A program made the position numbers and the translations under genes. From contig DIYF01000109.1 of the NCBI GenBank assembly GCA_002427745.1, forward strand, positions 1 to 37,049: DNA of 37,049 nt, given 5' to 3'. The notes beneath the pieces were generated by a model. The model had not been told where the DNA came from. It ran no database searches and saw only the letters and a list, made by a program, of their open reading frames with translations. The stretch is from Roseivirga sp. UBA6061 (GTDB taxonomy: Bacteria; Bacteroidota; Bacteroidia; Cytophagales; Cyclobacteriaceae). Position 1 is the first letter of the stretch; each line of letters begins with the position of its first letter. Shown one piece after another: positions 20,601 to 28,781 of this stretch.

Positions 20601-21626
20601 CTGAATTATGTAAATGATCACCCTGAATTCAGCAGAAAATTTGAGGGCCAGGGCTCTCCCCTTTCCACTTTGGAATGGGATGTTAAAGCCTATTTTGCCC
20701 TGGGAGGCGCCATGCACGATGCTGCTGTAGCTGCATGGGGCATCAAAGGCTGGTACGACTATGTTCGCCCGATCACGGCCATACGTTTCATGAGTGGCCT
20801 CGGGCAAAGCTCAGACCCTGATTTACCCAACTATCATGTTGGTGGCATTCCCTTGTCACCGGGACATATTGAATTAGTCGGGACGGAAGATCCTCTGCGC
20901 GGTTTTGAAAATGAGCATGTCGGAAAAATTAAGCTATTCTCCTGGCTCGGGCATGAGCGCATTACCAATCCTGATACGGATGAAGCAGGTGTTGGCTGGA
21001 TTCTGGCCGAAAATTGGTGGCCATACCAGCGTCCCTCTTTTGTAACTCCGCCCTTCGCAGGTTATGTATCCGGCCATTCTACCTATTCACGTGCCGCAGC
21101 AGAGGTGCTCACCCTCCTGACAGGCAGTGCTTTTTTCCCCGGAGGTCTTGGCGAATTTACCGCCAGGAAAAATGAATTCCTGGTATTTGAAAAGGGGCCT
21201 TCTACGGATGTTGTGCTTCAGTGGGCTACCTACCGCGATGCTTCAGACCAGACCAGCCTTTCCCGGATCTGGGGAGGTATTCACCCTCCTGTAGATGATA
21301 TACCGGGCAGGCGCATAGGAGAAAAGGTAGGCACCGATGCCTATGCTCATGCCAGAAGCTATTTCAATCTGTCAGACGAGCCATCGGAAGAATCGGATGA
21401 TTTTCAGGTTTACCCCAATCCTACATCAGACAGAGTACTTTTTGTTACCAATACCACAGTTAATGACTCCTTTTCACTATTCGGAACTTTCAGTAAACAG
21501 ATTCCGATTTCGGTGACATTTGATGCCACCACCAGAACTTCACAAGTCAGATTCTCCGAGGCCATAAGCAGTGGCCTCTACATACTCTCAAAAAACAATA
21601 AAACGAAAAAAATAATCATTGAGTGA
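17607..21626 (+). CDS. FG-GAP/ASPIC - vanadium haloperoxidase fusion with T9SS tail
   Basis: 1339 residues. A GTG start at 17607 is the only start in frame, since a stop lies at 17592-17594, and it leads straight into a signal peptide ending VIAQ (residue 20). Seven FG-GAP/VCBS-type Asp-rich loops (near 44, 118, 169, 226, 278, 328 and 388, for example DYDNDGFPDLF) suggest a seven-bladed propeller; an ASPIC/UnbV domain follows at about 430-508, then a short Cys-containing linker (526-545). A PAP2-fold vanadium haloperoxidase domain spans about 635-1253 with all three vanadate motifs: K1047-x6-R1054-P1055, S1155-G1156-H1157, and S-R1220-x5-H1226-x3-D1230. A T9SS tail runs from about 1267 (VYPNPTSDRV). 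It probably acts outside the cell, oxidising halide with hydrogen peroxide, though phosphatase activity is a known alternative for this fold. Confidence 0.9.
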   Translation: MPRFLFYIFFSLLSNSVIAQSFERIESLAGFDILSENSGVAVADYDGDLDLDIFVMAKAKDSPDRPKTISRLFRNNDNGTFTDVTSESGLTNLLGENEFGETFLGLSGFKYGVSWGDYDNDGFPDLFLTHVSKVQLFHNEGDGTFRETTAQSGLHVDQTCKNTSATWFDYNRDGWLDLYINDWGGCRENSLYRNNGDGTFQIITGIIGPVKADGSSLQSYMMLPFDVNGDGWQDMYVTNDFREPNTLFINEGGTGFREAAAEYGLDNRFDDMGVTLGDFDQDGTFDLFITGIRENRLFSRNDEGGYTDKSHELGLTETGWGWGALFADFDHDTDEDLYMVNGFSVADLSEQNIYFRNLHKEGTGGFEKASSVTGLSAATMSTEAIPFDYDNDGDLDLFVSNSDQPSFFYENKVINEQTSGSNSWLKLSLTGTGSNINGVGSRITAILDDGTILLRSYSGTGFLSQSIQPVHFGWQGTQKIRELRVEWPSGITDTYQNISANQWLNAKEDLNYEPLSKTPSIKTAGCTDPRACNYNPLATKSNLSCRYLAGSTDVFGKMRSGYHQLETYTYLNNTDSEVIWEVEGGEIISGQGTQSIQVRWGFGEKGTVSWHERNGDCESLTSFLEVELSFSEVDLNTLSVARIWNEALLQAIRTDLARPNVHARNLFHASIATYDTWAIFSNNARPYLVGQTLNNFSSDFQGFTAIDNSRESIDKAISFASYRLLSHRFAHAPASDEKQQFFRRIMEELGHDPDFNSMDYSDGNPAALGNFIGQTIIDYGLQDGAREATDYDNGSYEPVNSPLNLSDPGVSQTIDPNRWQPLQFRTFVDQSGNLFDEATPGFLGPEWGSVLPFAMTDNHLSTYVRNNHNYPVYHDPGSPPHLDTEASHISSRQYQWNFALVALWSGQLSPHDEVSWDISPGNMGNITVSEFPTSFDEFKSFYARTEQGIIGEGHAVNPITGRPYEPQFVPRGDFTRVLAEFWADGPDSETPPGHWFTILNYVNDHPEFSRKFEGQGSPLSTLEWDVKAYFALGGAMHDAAVAAWGIKGWYDYVRPITAIRFMSGLGQSSDPDLPNYHVGGIPLSPGHIELVGTEDPLRGFENEHVGKIKLFSWLGHERITNPDTDEAGVGWILAENWWPYQRPSFVTPPFAGYVSGHSTYSRAAAEVLTLLTGSAFFPGGLGEFTARKNEFLVFEKGPSTDVVLQWATYRDASDQTSLSRIWGGIHPPVDDIPGRRIGEKVGTDAYAHARSYFNLSDEPSEESDDFQVYPNPTSDRVLFVTNTTVNDSFSLFGTFSKQIPISVTFDATTRTSQVRFSEAISSGLYILSKNNKTKKIIIE

Positions 21627-21664
21627 CGACCTACCATAGTCACAGAACAAACAAAATTCCAAGG

Positions 21665-23071
21665 ATGAACAAAATTACCCTATTATCTCTCGCACTACTA
21701 TTCTGTTCGGGTTGTACCAGGCCTTCAAAAAATGTTGAATGGATTTCAAGTACAGATCAGGCCCCATGGAAATCCGAAATGGTAACATCAGGCACCGGAA
21801 CTTCGGAAGGTGATGTCATCACCATATTTCCCGAAAAGCTCCAGCAGGAAATAGACGGATTTGGAGGCTGTTTCAACGAGCTGGGCTGGGAGGCGCTACG
21901 CGTTTTGGATGAGCCTGCCAGAAAGAAGGTAATGACTTCATTGTTTCATCCTACAGACGGTACGCACTTTAACACATTCAGAATGCCGCTGGGAGCCAAC
22001 GACTATGCTGTAGACTGGTACAGTCACAACGAGACGGCAGGTGACTTTGAAATGAAGCACTTCAATATTGAAAGAGACCAGCAAAGACTGATCCCTTACA
22101 TCAAAGAAGCACAAGCTTTTAATAAGCATATAAAGGTATGGGCTTCTCCCTGGGCGCCTCCATCATGGATGAAATCAAATAATCACTATGCCTGTCGCCC
22201 CAATGTGGTAAACGACCTGTCTCCCGATAAAGCCGGAGAAGAAATGGTCACTCAGTTTATGATGGAGAAGGAATACCTGGACGCTTACGCTCTGTACTTC
22301 TCCAAATTTATCCAGGCCTATCAGCAGGAAGGTATTGATATCTATGCAGTCCACGTGCAAAATGAGCCCAACTCCTGTCAGAATTTCCCCTCATCTGTCT
22401 GGACTCCTGAAGATCTTGGTACTTTCATAGGAAAGCATCTGGGCCCCAAACTGGCAGAGGAAGCCCCTGAAACAGAAATATGGCTCGGCACCGTTGAGCG
22501 ACCACATATTGACAGGATAGACCCTATACTCACTGATGCGGATGCCGGAAAATATATCGCTGGAGTAGGCTTCCAATGGGCCGGAAAAGGAGCTATCCCG
22601 GAGGTGCATAAAAAATATCCTGACATAAGACTGATGCAGACGGAAACGGAGTGCGGTGATGGATCAAACGACTGGAAAGCGGCAGAGTACACTTTCAACT
22701 TAATGAAGCATTATTTTAATAATGGTGCCAATTCCTACATGTACTGGAATATGGTTCTGAATGAAACAGGAAAAAGTCAGTGGGGGTGGAAGCAAAACTC
22801 CATGATCACGATAGACAGCCAATCAAAGGCTGTGACTTATAATCCTGAATTCTATCTGATGAAACACTTCAGCAACTTTATTAAAGCCGGGGCTCATAAA
22901 GTAGAAAGCTCTGATGAGAATTGTCTGGCTTTCAAAGATAATGAGCAGCTCACCCTGATCTATTACAATGCAGGTAATAATACCTCTAAAACCTTTCACT
23001 TTGGTGAACAGTCATTCGATGTGACACTGGCGGCAAAATCGTTCAACACATTTGTGGTTCCTCTTAGCTGA
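21665..23071 (+). CDS. GH30 beta-glucanase/glucosidase, lipoprotein
   Basis: 468 residues from the ATG at 21665, which is followed by a clear lipoprotein signal (lipobox FCSGC, Cys17). A GTG at 21623, overlapping the haloperoxidase stop, would add 14 residues ahead of that signal and is disfavoured. GH30 features: the start IDGFGGCFNELGWEAL, FRMPLGANDYAVDWYS, WASPWAPPSWMK, acid/base Glu234 in VQNEPN, the nucleophile region MQTETECGDG (probably Glu327), YMYWNM, and a C-terminal beta-sandwich with YLMKHFSNFIKAGA. GH30 contains beta-1,6-glucanases and beta-glucosidases; with GH16 and GH3 nearby, beta-1,6-linked side chains of a laminarin-type glucan are the likely target. Subfamily not determined. 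Confidence 0.92.
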   Translation: MNKITLLSLALLFCSGCTRPSKNVEWISSTDQAPWKSEMVTSGTGTSEGDVITIFPEKLQQEIDGFGGCFNELGWEALRVLDEPARKKVMTSLFHPTDGTHFNTFRMPLGANDYAVDWYSHNETAGDFEMKHFNIERDQQRLIPYIKEAQAFNKHIKVWASPWAPPSWMKSNNHYACRPNVVNDLSPDKAGEEMVTQFMMEKEYLDAYALYFSKFIQAYQQEGIDIYAVHVQNEPNSCQNFPSSVWTPEDLGTFIGKHLGPKLAEEAPETEIWLGTVERPHIDRIDPILTDADAGKYIAGVGFQWAGKGAIPEVHKKYPDIRLMQTETECGDGSNDWKAAEYTFNLMKHYFNNGANSYMYWNMVLNETGKSQWGWKQNSMITIDSQSKAVTYNPEFYLMKHFSNFIKAGAHKVESSDENCLAFKDNEQLTLIYYNAGNNTSKTFHFGEQSFDVTLAAKSFNTFVVPLS

Positions 23072-23080
23072 TTACCTGCC

Positions 23081-24823
23081 ATGACTTTAAAGAAGATACT
23101 TTACACAGCGGTCGCAGCTGTATCTCTTGCAGGTTGCAGTTCCCAAATGACCGAGCCTGTGACGGATGGGTTTGTGACCGTTTGCAACCCAATGGACCTG
23201 AGCTACCGCTTCAGACCGGAAACGAATGAGGTTTCAAGAAGAGAAGCTGCAGACCCTTCAGTAATTCGTTTTAAGGATCGCTATTTCCTCTTTGCCTCCA
23301 AGTCAGGAGGGTACTGGCATTCGAAAGACCTGCACCAATGGCAGTTTATCCGCAGTACAGAAATACCTACAGAAGAATATGCACCAACGGCCATTGTCCT
23401 GAATGATGCTGTTTATTTTCTGGCTTCATCCAGGGAGAAGAGCACCATTTATAAATCCAGCGATCCTATGACCGGAAAGTGGAGTGTAGTGAGTGATCTG
23501 GAAATACCCGTCTGGGACCCTGCGTTTCACCTGGAAGAGGCTACCAATGAGCTCTATCTCTATTGGGGTTGCTCTAACGAAACACCCATTTATGGTGTAA
23601 AACTGGACCCTCAGCATGACTTTTCTTTCATAGACACTCCAAAAGAGCTGATTCATCAGCAGCCTGAGCTACTGGGCTGGGAAGTACCCGGAGATTACAA
23701 TGAACGCAAAGGGGTAAAGCCCTGGATAGAAGGGGCCTGGATGAACAAACACAAGGGTACCTACTACCTGCAGTATTCAGGGCCCGGTACAGAGTTTAAG
23801 TCTTATGCTGACGGGGTCTATACATCTGATAATCCTCTCGGTCCTTTTCAGCTGGCCACGCATAATCCTATGGCCTACAAACCGGAAGGGTTTGCTGCCG
23901 GAGCAGGCCATGGCAGCACTTTTACGGATGATTATGGCAACTACTGGCATCTGGGTACCATTACTATTTCAGGTAAGCACATCTTTGAAAGAAGGCTGGG
24001 TTTTTACCCTTCCTTTTTTGATGAGGAGGGCACGCTTCATACTACCACAAAATATGGTGACTGGCCTGTTATAGTGCCAGATAGTAAGATCAGCACATTT
24101 GAAGAGATATTTCCGGGCTGGATGCTGCTCTCTTACGGCAAAAAAATCATGGTTTCTTCAGAAGCAGAAAAGCAGCCTGCGCAAAACATGGCCGATGAAG
24201 ACATACGTACCTACTGGGCTGCCACCAGTGGCAAAGCAAGTGAGTGGGCTGTGATGGACCTGGGAAAGTCTTATGATGTCTATGCGCTTCAGATCAATTT
24301 TGCCGAGCATAACACTCAGGTTTATGATCGTAAGGAAGGCCTCTTCCACCAATACCTCATCGAGTACTCCACGGACAATCGTGAATGGATACCTCTTATC
24401 GATAACTCAGCAAATCAAACAGACAACACGCATGTCTATCAGCAACTGGACAACAAAGTACGCTGCCGCTATTTGCGGATTAAAAACCGGGCAGTACCTG
24501 ACGGTAACTTTGCCATTAGCGATTTGCGCGTATTCGGAAAAGGTGATGGAAGCAGACCCGGCCAGGTTAAAGACTTACAGCTTACCCGCTCTGCTGAAGA
24601 CAGACGCACCCTGTCACTAACCTGGTCACCTGTGGAAAAAGCCGTGGGCTACAACATATCTTATGGTACTTCCCGGGACAAACTCTACCATAATTACATG
24701 GTTTATGACACAACCATGCTCACTATCAACAGTCTGAATAGTAATCAGACCTACTATTTCAGCATTGAAGCTTTCAATGAAAACGGTATTGGAGATACGG
24801 CCTTAGTCAAAAAAGCAGATTAA
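23081..24823 (+). CDS. GH43-like glycosidase with CBM32 (F5/8) and FN3 domains, lipoprotein
   Basis: 580-residue lipoprotein (lipobox SLAGC, Cys19). A five-bladed GH43-type propeller covers about 35-365; candidate catalytic acids are D58 in ADPSVIRF, D146 in VWDPAFHL and E217 in WIEGAW, matching the Asp-Asp-Glu triad of GH43. A F5/8 type C (CBM32-like) domain lies at about 370-497 (SGKASEWAVMDLGKSYDVYALQINF) and a fibronectin type III domain at about 500-578 (LTWSPVEKAVGYNISYGT). It starts nine bases after the GH30 stop and is last in the operon. GH43 is best known for arabinosidases and xylosidases, with some galactanases; in a beta-glucan locus the actual specificity is open. Confidence 0.85.
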   Translation: MTLKKILYTAVAAVSLAGCSSQMTEPVTDGFVTVCNPMDLSYRFRPETNEVSRREAADPSVIRFKDRYFLFASKSGGYWHSKDLHQWQFIRSTEIPTEEYAPTAIVLNDAVYFLASSREKSTIYKSSDPMTGKWSVVSDLEIPVWDPAFHLEEATNELYLYWGCSNETPIYGVKLDPQHDFSFIDTPKELIHQQPELLGWEVPGDYNERKGVKPWIEGAWMNKHKGTYYLQYSGPGTEFKSYADGVYTSDNPLGPFQLATHNPMAYKPEGFAAGAGHGSTFTDDYGNYWHLGTITISGKHIFERRLGFYPSFFDEEGTLHTTTKYGDWPVIVPDSKISTFEEIFPGWMLLSYGKKIMVSSEAEKQPAQNMADEDIRTYWAATSGKASEWAVMDLGKSYDVYALQINFAEHNTQVYDRKEGLFHQYLIEYSTDNREWIPLIDNSANQTDNTHVYQQLDNKVRCRYLRIKNRAVPDGNFAISDLRVFGKGDGSRPGQVKDLQLTRSAEDRRTLSLTWSPVEKAVGYNISYGTSRDKLYHNYMVYDTTMLTINSLNSNQTYYFSIEAFNENGIGDTALVKKAD

Positions 24824-24916
24824 GCAATAGTACGAAGAGTTCCTGTATGACCGAAGCCATAGCAAACGCATATCTTTTTCAGAGTTTATACAGAACAGAA
24901 ATTGTAATATACCCGC

Positions 24917-24942
24917 AAGTGCCCCCCTTTTTGGGGGCACTT
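24917..24942. terminator. Strong hairpin between convergent operons
   Basis: Perfect 10-base stem AAGTGCCCCC (24917-24926) and GGGGGCACTT (24933-24942) with a six-base CTTTTT loop, 94 bases after the GH43 stop. No T-tract follows on either strand, so it may be a 3'-end stabilising or rho-assisted structure rather than a classical intrinsic terminator. Confidence 0.5.
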
Positions 24943-24960
24943 CACAGGCTCGCGCTATTG

Positions 24961-24990
24961 AAAAAACACACCTCCGTTTTCCCGGAAGTG
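24961..24990 (-). terminator. Intrinsic terminator of the SusC-SusD-GH16 operon
   Basis: Read on the minus strand, CACTTCCG and CGGAGGTG (plus coordinates 24983-24990 and 24969-24976) form an 8-base stem with one mismatch and a six-base loop, followed after two bases by six T residues. It lies 46 bases past the GH16 stop. Confidence 0.65.
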
Positions 24991-25035
24991 CGATATTCTT
25001 GTGACTGACCATAAGCCTGGTAGCCTTGTAAACTT

Positions 25036-26151
25036 TTATTGGTAAACACGCACATAGTCTACTTCCATAGAGCTCTGTTCAAATTCCGGGTCAATGTTGA
25101 ACCAATCGCCTCCCATGGCCACATTTAACAGAATGAACTGATCTGCTGTGAATGGCCAGTTTTCAGTCGTTTTAGTAGCCGGCTTATACTTATACCTGAA
25201 CTCATCGTCTATGTAAAAACGAATTTCGTTTTCAGTCCAGACGGTTGAATAAATATGGAATTCGGTATCAAAGTCTGAAACGGTTGTTTCTCCAACCGCT
25301 GCATCACAGTTGTTGGCACCGGAACAAGCCACCGTGTGAATTGCGCTTGACACTTTAGTAGGATTGTGCCCCCAGTGTTCCATAATGTCTATTTCGCCAC
25401 AGGCGGGCCAGCCTACCGTAGTAATATTTGAACCCAGGGTCCAGATGGCAGGCCAGGTTCCCTCCCCTGCCGGCAATTTGGCCTTGACATCAACCCTTCC
25501 ATATGTAAAAGAGAAGCGTGAGTTGAGCCTGGCTGAAGTGTAGCTCAAAGTAATTCCGCTACTGCTGAATTGCTCTTTACGGGCCATTATTTTCAGCGTC
25601 CCGTCAGATACAAATGAGTTTTCAATGCGGTCAGTGTAGTGCTGTTCTTCACCATTCCACCACCTCCCCCCATTGGGGCCCTGTGTTTCGTGAATCCACT
25701 TAGTGTTATCTACAGCGCCATCACCCTCGAATTCATCAGACCAGACCAGATCAGTGAAACTGACAGGGCTCACATAAACCGTTACATTTTCTGAAGTACT
25801 TATGGCGTTATCCGTATCAGAATACGCAGTGACTCTTATACGGTAGAGGTTATCTCCCTCCAGCTTGTATGTGTGCTCTGCCATTCCCGTACTGCTGTCA
25901 ACCTTGTCTTCAGGACCAAAGTCAAATTCGTATCTGACGGCATCATTGGCGGTAGCTACACATCTCACCAGCCCGGAACCATCTCCGTTCGGGTTTTGTG
26001 CATCACTCCCCACGATGGTAGTCGCCAATGTCAGATTGGTAGGAGTCACTTCTGAGGGGCCTCCTTCACCAGAATCCTTACATGATAAACTGATGAGGGC
26101 TATGAAAACGCAAAGGACTAATTTGAAAGAGCTGTTATAACAACTTCGCAT
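25036..26151 (-). CDS. GH16 laminarinase-like endo-beta-1,3-glucanase with PKD-type domain, lipoprotein
   Basis: 371 residues: lipoprotein signal ending LSC (Cys24), a PKD/Ig-like domain at about 35-130 (VRYEFDFGPEDK, then AEHTYKLEGDNLYRI), and a GH16 beta-jelly-roll catalytic domain at about 131-371. The catalytic motif E253-I-D255-I-M-E258 sits in GEIDIMEHWG, and the surrounding segments WPAIWTLG, RWWNGEEQHYT and FHIYSTVWTENEIRFYIDD are typical of bacterial laminarinases. It is the last gene of the minus-strand SusC-SusD operon. A hairpin with a T-rich tail in the 80 bases upstream may reduce its expression relative to SusC and SusD. The family also includes lichenases and agarases, but the motif spacing favours beta-1,3-glucan. 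Confidence 0.94.
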   Translation of the reverse strand: MRSCYNSSFKLVLCVFIALISLSCKDSGEGGPSEVTPTNLTLATTIVGSDAQNPNGDGSGLVRCVATANDAVRYEFDFGPEDKVDSSTGMAEHTYKLEGDNLYRIRVTAYSDTDNAISTSENVTVYVSPVSFTDLVWSDEFEGDGAVDNTKWIHETQGPNGGRWWNGEEQHYTDRIENSFVSDGTLKIMARKEQFSSSGITLSYTSARLNSRFSFTYGRVDVKAKLPAGEGTWPAIWTLGSNITTVGWPACGEIDIMEHWGHNPTKVSSAIHTVACSGANNCDAAVGETTVSDFDTEFHIYSTVWTENEIRFYIDDEFRYKYKPATKTTENWPFTADQFILLNVAMGGDWFNIDPEFEQSSMEVDYVRVYQ

Positions 26152-26170
26152 GGTCTGGTGATTTCGGTTT

Positions 26171-26201
26171 AAAAAAGAAAAACGAGTTTTGACACCCGTT
26201 T
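26171..26201 (-). terminator. Possible attenuating terminator between SGBP and GH16
   Basis: On the minus strand AAACGGGT and ACTCGTTT (plus coordinates 26201-26194 and 26187-26180) pair over eight bases including one G-U, with a six-base loop, and are followed by a T-rich run (TTTCTTTTTT). It lies between two genes of one operon, so partial termination is possible. Confidence 0.45.
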
Positions 26202-26231
26202 CTCTCGATTAAAAAAAAAGAGCTGACTGTA

Positions 26232-27023
26232 TTACTCTGGTCTAAATATGTAAGTCCATCCTGAATCGCCTGCATTTGAGCGATCGGCATAAAGTATCAT
26301 CTGATCTTCTGTAAGGGAAACTATCCTGTACTGTCCTGAGGAAACCCCTCTGTCTCCATGTCCGCCCAGAATATTAGAACCAACAATGGTAAGTGTCTGA
26401 TTCTCGATATCAAGCGCAAAAGACGCATTGACTGGTGTAGAAGAGTCATTTTCCCAATAAGTGAAATTGGCTCCACCATTCAGGTCAAATTTCATTTTTC
26501 CGTTGGCATCTGAGGGAGCACAACACTCCGCGGCATTCCACCAAACACCCGCCCAGGAGGCAGCATCGTCAGGTGGGGACATATACCACCAAAGATTGTC
26601 GTTTTCTTTATGAAAAACCCAGGTCTTCCCGGCATCAGTGCTTCGGCTTACCAGGTCATACCAGTCCTGCTCCAGTTCAGTATCCAATACATCGATGGTA
26701 ACATCAATGGTTTTTGAGAAGAACTCAGCCCCCAGATTACCATTGAAGGTAAAAGTTGAAGTACCCGGGATTGGATATACGAAATCCACACGATCTGTAA
26801 ATGCGCGCCCGATACCATAGTCCCACTCTCCGATAATACCGGGTGTGGTCATCCTGAGGCTCAATGAATTACCCCTGGCGGCATTTTGAACTACTTCCAA
26901 CACTACGTCATCAACGGTTGCATTATTTTTAAGCTCAAACTCCTCATCTATAATAGGATCACAAGCCCATACTACCAGTAGCATGGCGATTGCCCAGATC
27001 CATTTTGTTTTATTTGTCTTCAT
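26232..27023 (-). CDS. Probable surface glycan-binding lipoprotein (SusE/F-position)
   Basis: 263 residues from the ATG at 27023, which directly precedes a lipoprotein signal (lipobox VWAC, Cys21); the upstream ATG at 27050 would overlap the SusD gene. No enzyme motif is seen. The mature protein has a short N-terminal PKD/Ig-like part (DDVVLEVVQNAARGNSLSLRM) and a C-terminal beta-rich region unusually dense in Trp (WVFHKENDNLWWYM, then WAGVWWNAAECC), as expected for a carbohydrate-binding face. Its place directly after SusD and before GH16 is where surface glycan-binding proteins lie in polysaccharide utilization loci. Function is inferred mainly from position and composition; I do not assign a family. 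Confidence 0.75.
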   Translation of the reverse strand: MKTNKTKWIWAIAMLLVVWACDPIIDEEFELKNNATVDDVVLEVVQNAARGNSLSLRMTTPGIIGEWDYGIGRAFTDRVDFVYPIPGTSTFTFNGNLGAEFFSKTIDVTIDVLDTELEQDWYDLVSRSTDAGKTWVFHKENDNLWWYMSPPDDAASWAGVWWNAAECCAPSDANGKMKFDLNGGANFTYWENDSSTPVNASFALDIENQTLTIVGSNILGGHGDRGVSSGQYRIVSLTEDQMILYADRSNAGDSGWTYIFRPE

Positions 27024-27040
27024 GATTTTTTCTTTTTTGA

Positions 27041-28759
27041 CTAGTTCCAACCCGGGTTTTGTGTAAGCACTCCATTAGACAGCCTGATATCTGTTTGAGG
27101 GAATGGCATCAGACCCTTTATTTCCGGGCGATAGGTAGCATTATATACTCCATCGACACCCAGGTTTCTTACATTGATAACATCTGTAAAAGCAGTGTTT
27201 ACATCACCCCAACGTACAAGATCAAACCATCTTAAGCCTTCAAAAGCCAGCTCATGAAGACGTTCTTGTTTCAGGGCATCCACTGAATAACCCACAGCGG
27301 GAAGTCCGGCACGCGCTCTCACTGTGTTGATTCCTGTAGCTGTCTGCGTGATTTCCGAGTGCATGAGGAGCACATCTGCCATACGCATTAAAATCATATC
27401 CTGAGAATGCCAGAGTTGCATATCTGTATTCGGGTTGTTGTACAGGTAGGCAAACATGGCTATTACACCTCTCGCACCATCGTGTTGAACAGAGGTATAC
27501 TTTTTATTAAAAAAGCCGGTATTATGATCGCCTTCTCCGGACTGGTCATAATTCTGAGTACCCTGATCAGGGTTACCAATCTCTATGATCGATCCCTGCT
27601 TTCTCGGGTCAGCATCGTCCCATTGATTCCAAAGCTTTGGGTTAACTGGTCCCCAACCCCAACCTTGTCCAAAAGGAACCAGGCTATTGCCTCTGATTGA
27701 GAAAAACAGCGCAACGCGATTATTGATTTTCTGACCACCAAAATTCCAGTCAGCGGATGAATGCCTTACAGAGAAAATAGTTTCTGCATTGCCGGTACCA
27801 ATTGTAGGGAAAAGTCCGTCCTGACCTACCCAGGCCAGTCCCTCATTATCTGCCCATGGAAGCGTAGCATTACCGGCAGACTGATTTACATGTGCATATG
27901 GCCAGAGGTTTCTGAAATCAGTTGCTAGTGCATGACCACTGTTGGCAATCAAATCATTCAGGTAACCTTCGATATCAGTCGCAGTCACACTACCACCATC
28001 CGTCAGAGGCAACTCACTGGTAGCCTGCCCTTCCATATTGGTCATGTAACCGGTATAATAAAGATAGGCACGGGCCATAAAGGCCTCTGCTACCCACTTG
28101 TTGGCATGCCCGTAACGATTACCCGGAATTTGTGAAATAGGTACAGCCGGCATGGTTTCGATGGCCTTCTTAAAGTCGGAGGCTATTTGAGCATAAGTTT
28201 CAGGGATAGTACTTCTGCCGGTGGTAAAGCGATCCTGTCCGGTTTCTAAGATCAGCGGCAGGCCTCCGAAAAACTTAGCAGCTCTGAGGTAGAAGAAACC
28301 TCTCATGAAATAGGCTTCTCCAATCGCCTGATTTACGAAGTCAATCGCATCTTGCTCATTATCGAAAAACTGAGTGAAATCAAACCTTTCAATGTTCTCG
28401 ATAATGCCATTAGACCGGTTTACACCGTCATAGGTTTTTCTTAAAAGGTCACGAAATACATCTTCCCGCGTTTCACGGAATGCATCGATTTCCTTTGCCA
28501 CGGCATCATCTGTGCCTCCTCCTGCCAACATCATGTCTGATAACAGGTTGGCTATGATAATCTCGTGAGAAACGGGGTCATCGGTGTAAAGCGCATGATA
28601 TACACCACCAAATGCCTCATCTATCTCTGTAGGAGTAGAATAAAAACCTTCAAGGTCTCTTTCAAAAGGGTTGACCTCTGTTAGAAAGTCATCTGTATCA
28701 CAAGCAATAGCGAATCCCAAGAGAGCTATTATCAACAAATATTGTATTGATCTTTTCAT
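27041..28759 (-). CDS. SusD/RagB-family nutrient-binding outer membrane lipoprotein
   Basis: 572 residues from the ATG at 28759, which leads into a lipoprotein signal (lipobox AIAC, Cys20, followed by Asp residues as in surface-exposed lipoproteins: DTDDFLTEVNP). SusD-like features include the N-terminal TPR-type helices (DAIDFVNQAIGEAYFMRGFFYLRAAKFFGGLPLI), the C-terminal RMADVLLMHSEITQ and VRARAGLPAV, and the closing ERLHELAFEGLRWFDLVRWG. It acts as the lid of the SusC transporter and captures oligosaccharides at the cell surface. The gene follows susC after 22 bases and precedes the Trp-rich binding protein. The chosen start avoids the upstream ATG at 28795, which lies inside the SusC gene. 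Confidence 0.95.
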   Translation of the reverse strand: MKRSIQYLLIIALLGFAIACDTDDFLTEVNPFERDLEGFYSTPTEIDEAFGGVYHALYTDDPVSHEIIIANLLSDMMLAGGGTDDAVAKEIDAFRETREDVFRDLLRKTYDGVNRSNGIIENIERFDFTQFFDNEQDAIDFVNQAIGEAYFMRGFFYLRAAKFFGGLPLILETGQDRFTTGRSTIPETYAQIASDFKKAIETMPAVPISQIPGNRYGHANKWVAEAFMARAYLYYTGYMTNMEGQATSELPLTDGGSVTATDIEGYLNDLIANSGHALATDFRNLWPYAHVNQSAGNATLPWADNEGLAWVGQDGLFPTIGTGNAETIFSVRHSSADWNFGGQKINNRVALFFSIRGNSLVPFGQGWGWGPVNPKLWNQWDDADPRKQGSIIEIGNPDQGTQNYDQSGEGDHNTGFFNKKYTSVQHDGARGVIAMFAYLYNNPNTDMQLWHSQDMILMRMADVLLMHSEITQTATGINTVRARAGLPAVGYSVDALKQERLHELAFEGLRWFDLVRWGDVNTAFTDVINVRNLGVDGVYNATYRPEIKGLMPFPQTDIRLSNGVLTQNPGWN

Positions 28760-28781
28760 GTTTCGTCTTTTAGAATAAGTA

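Noticed and set aside
21623..21664. GTG start of the GH30 gene overlapping the haloperoxidase stop
   Set aside because: It would place 14 polar residues ahead of a normal lipoprotein signal peptide; the ATG at 21665 starts the signal directly.
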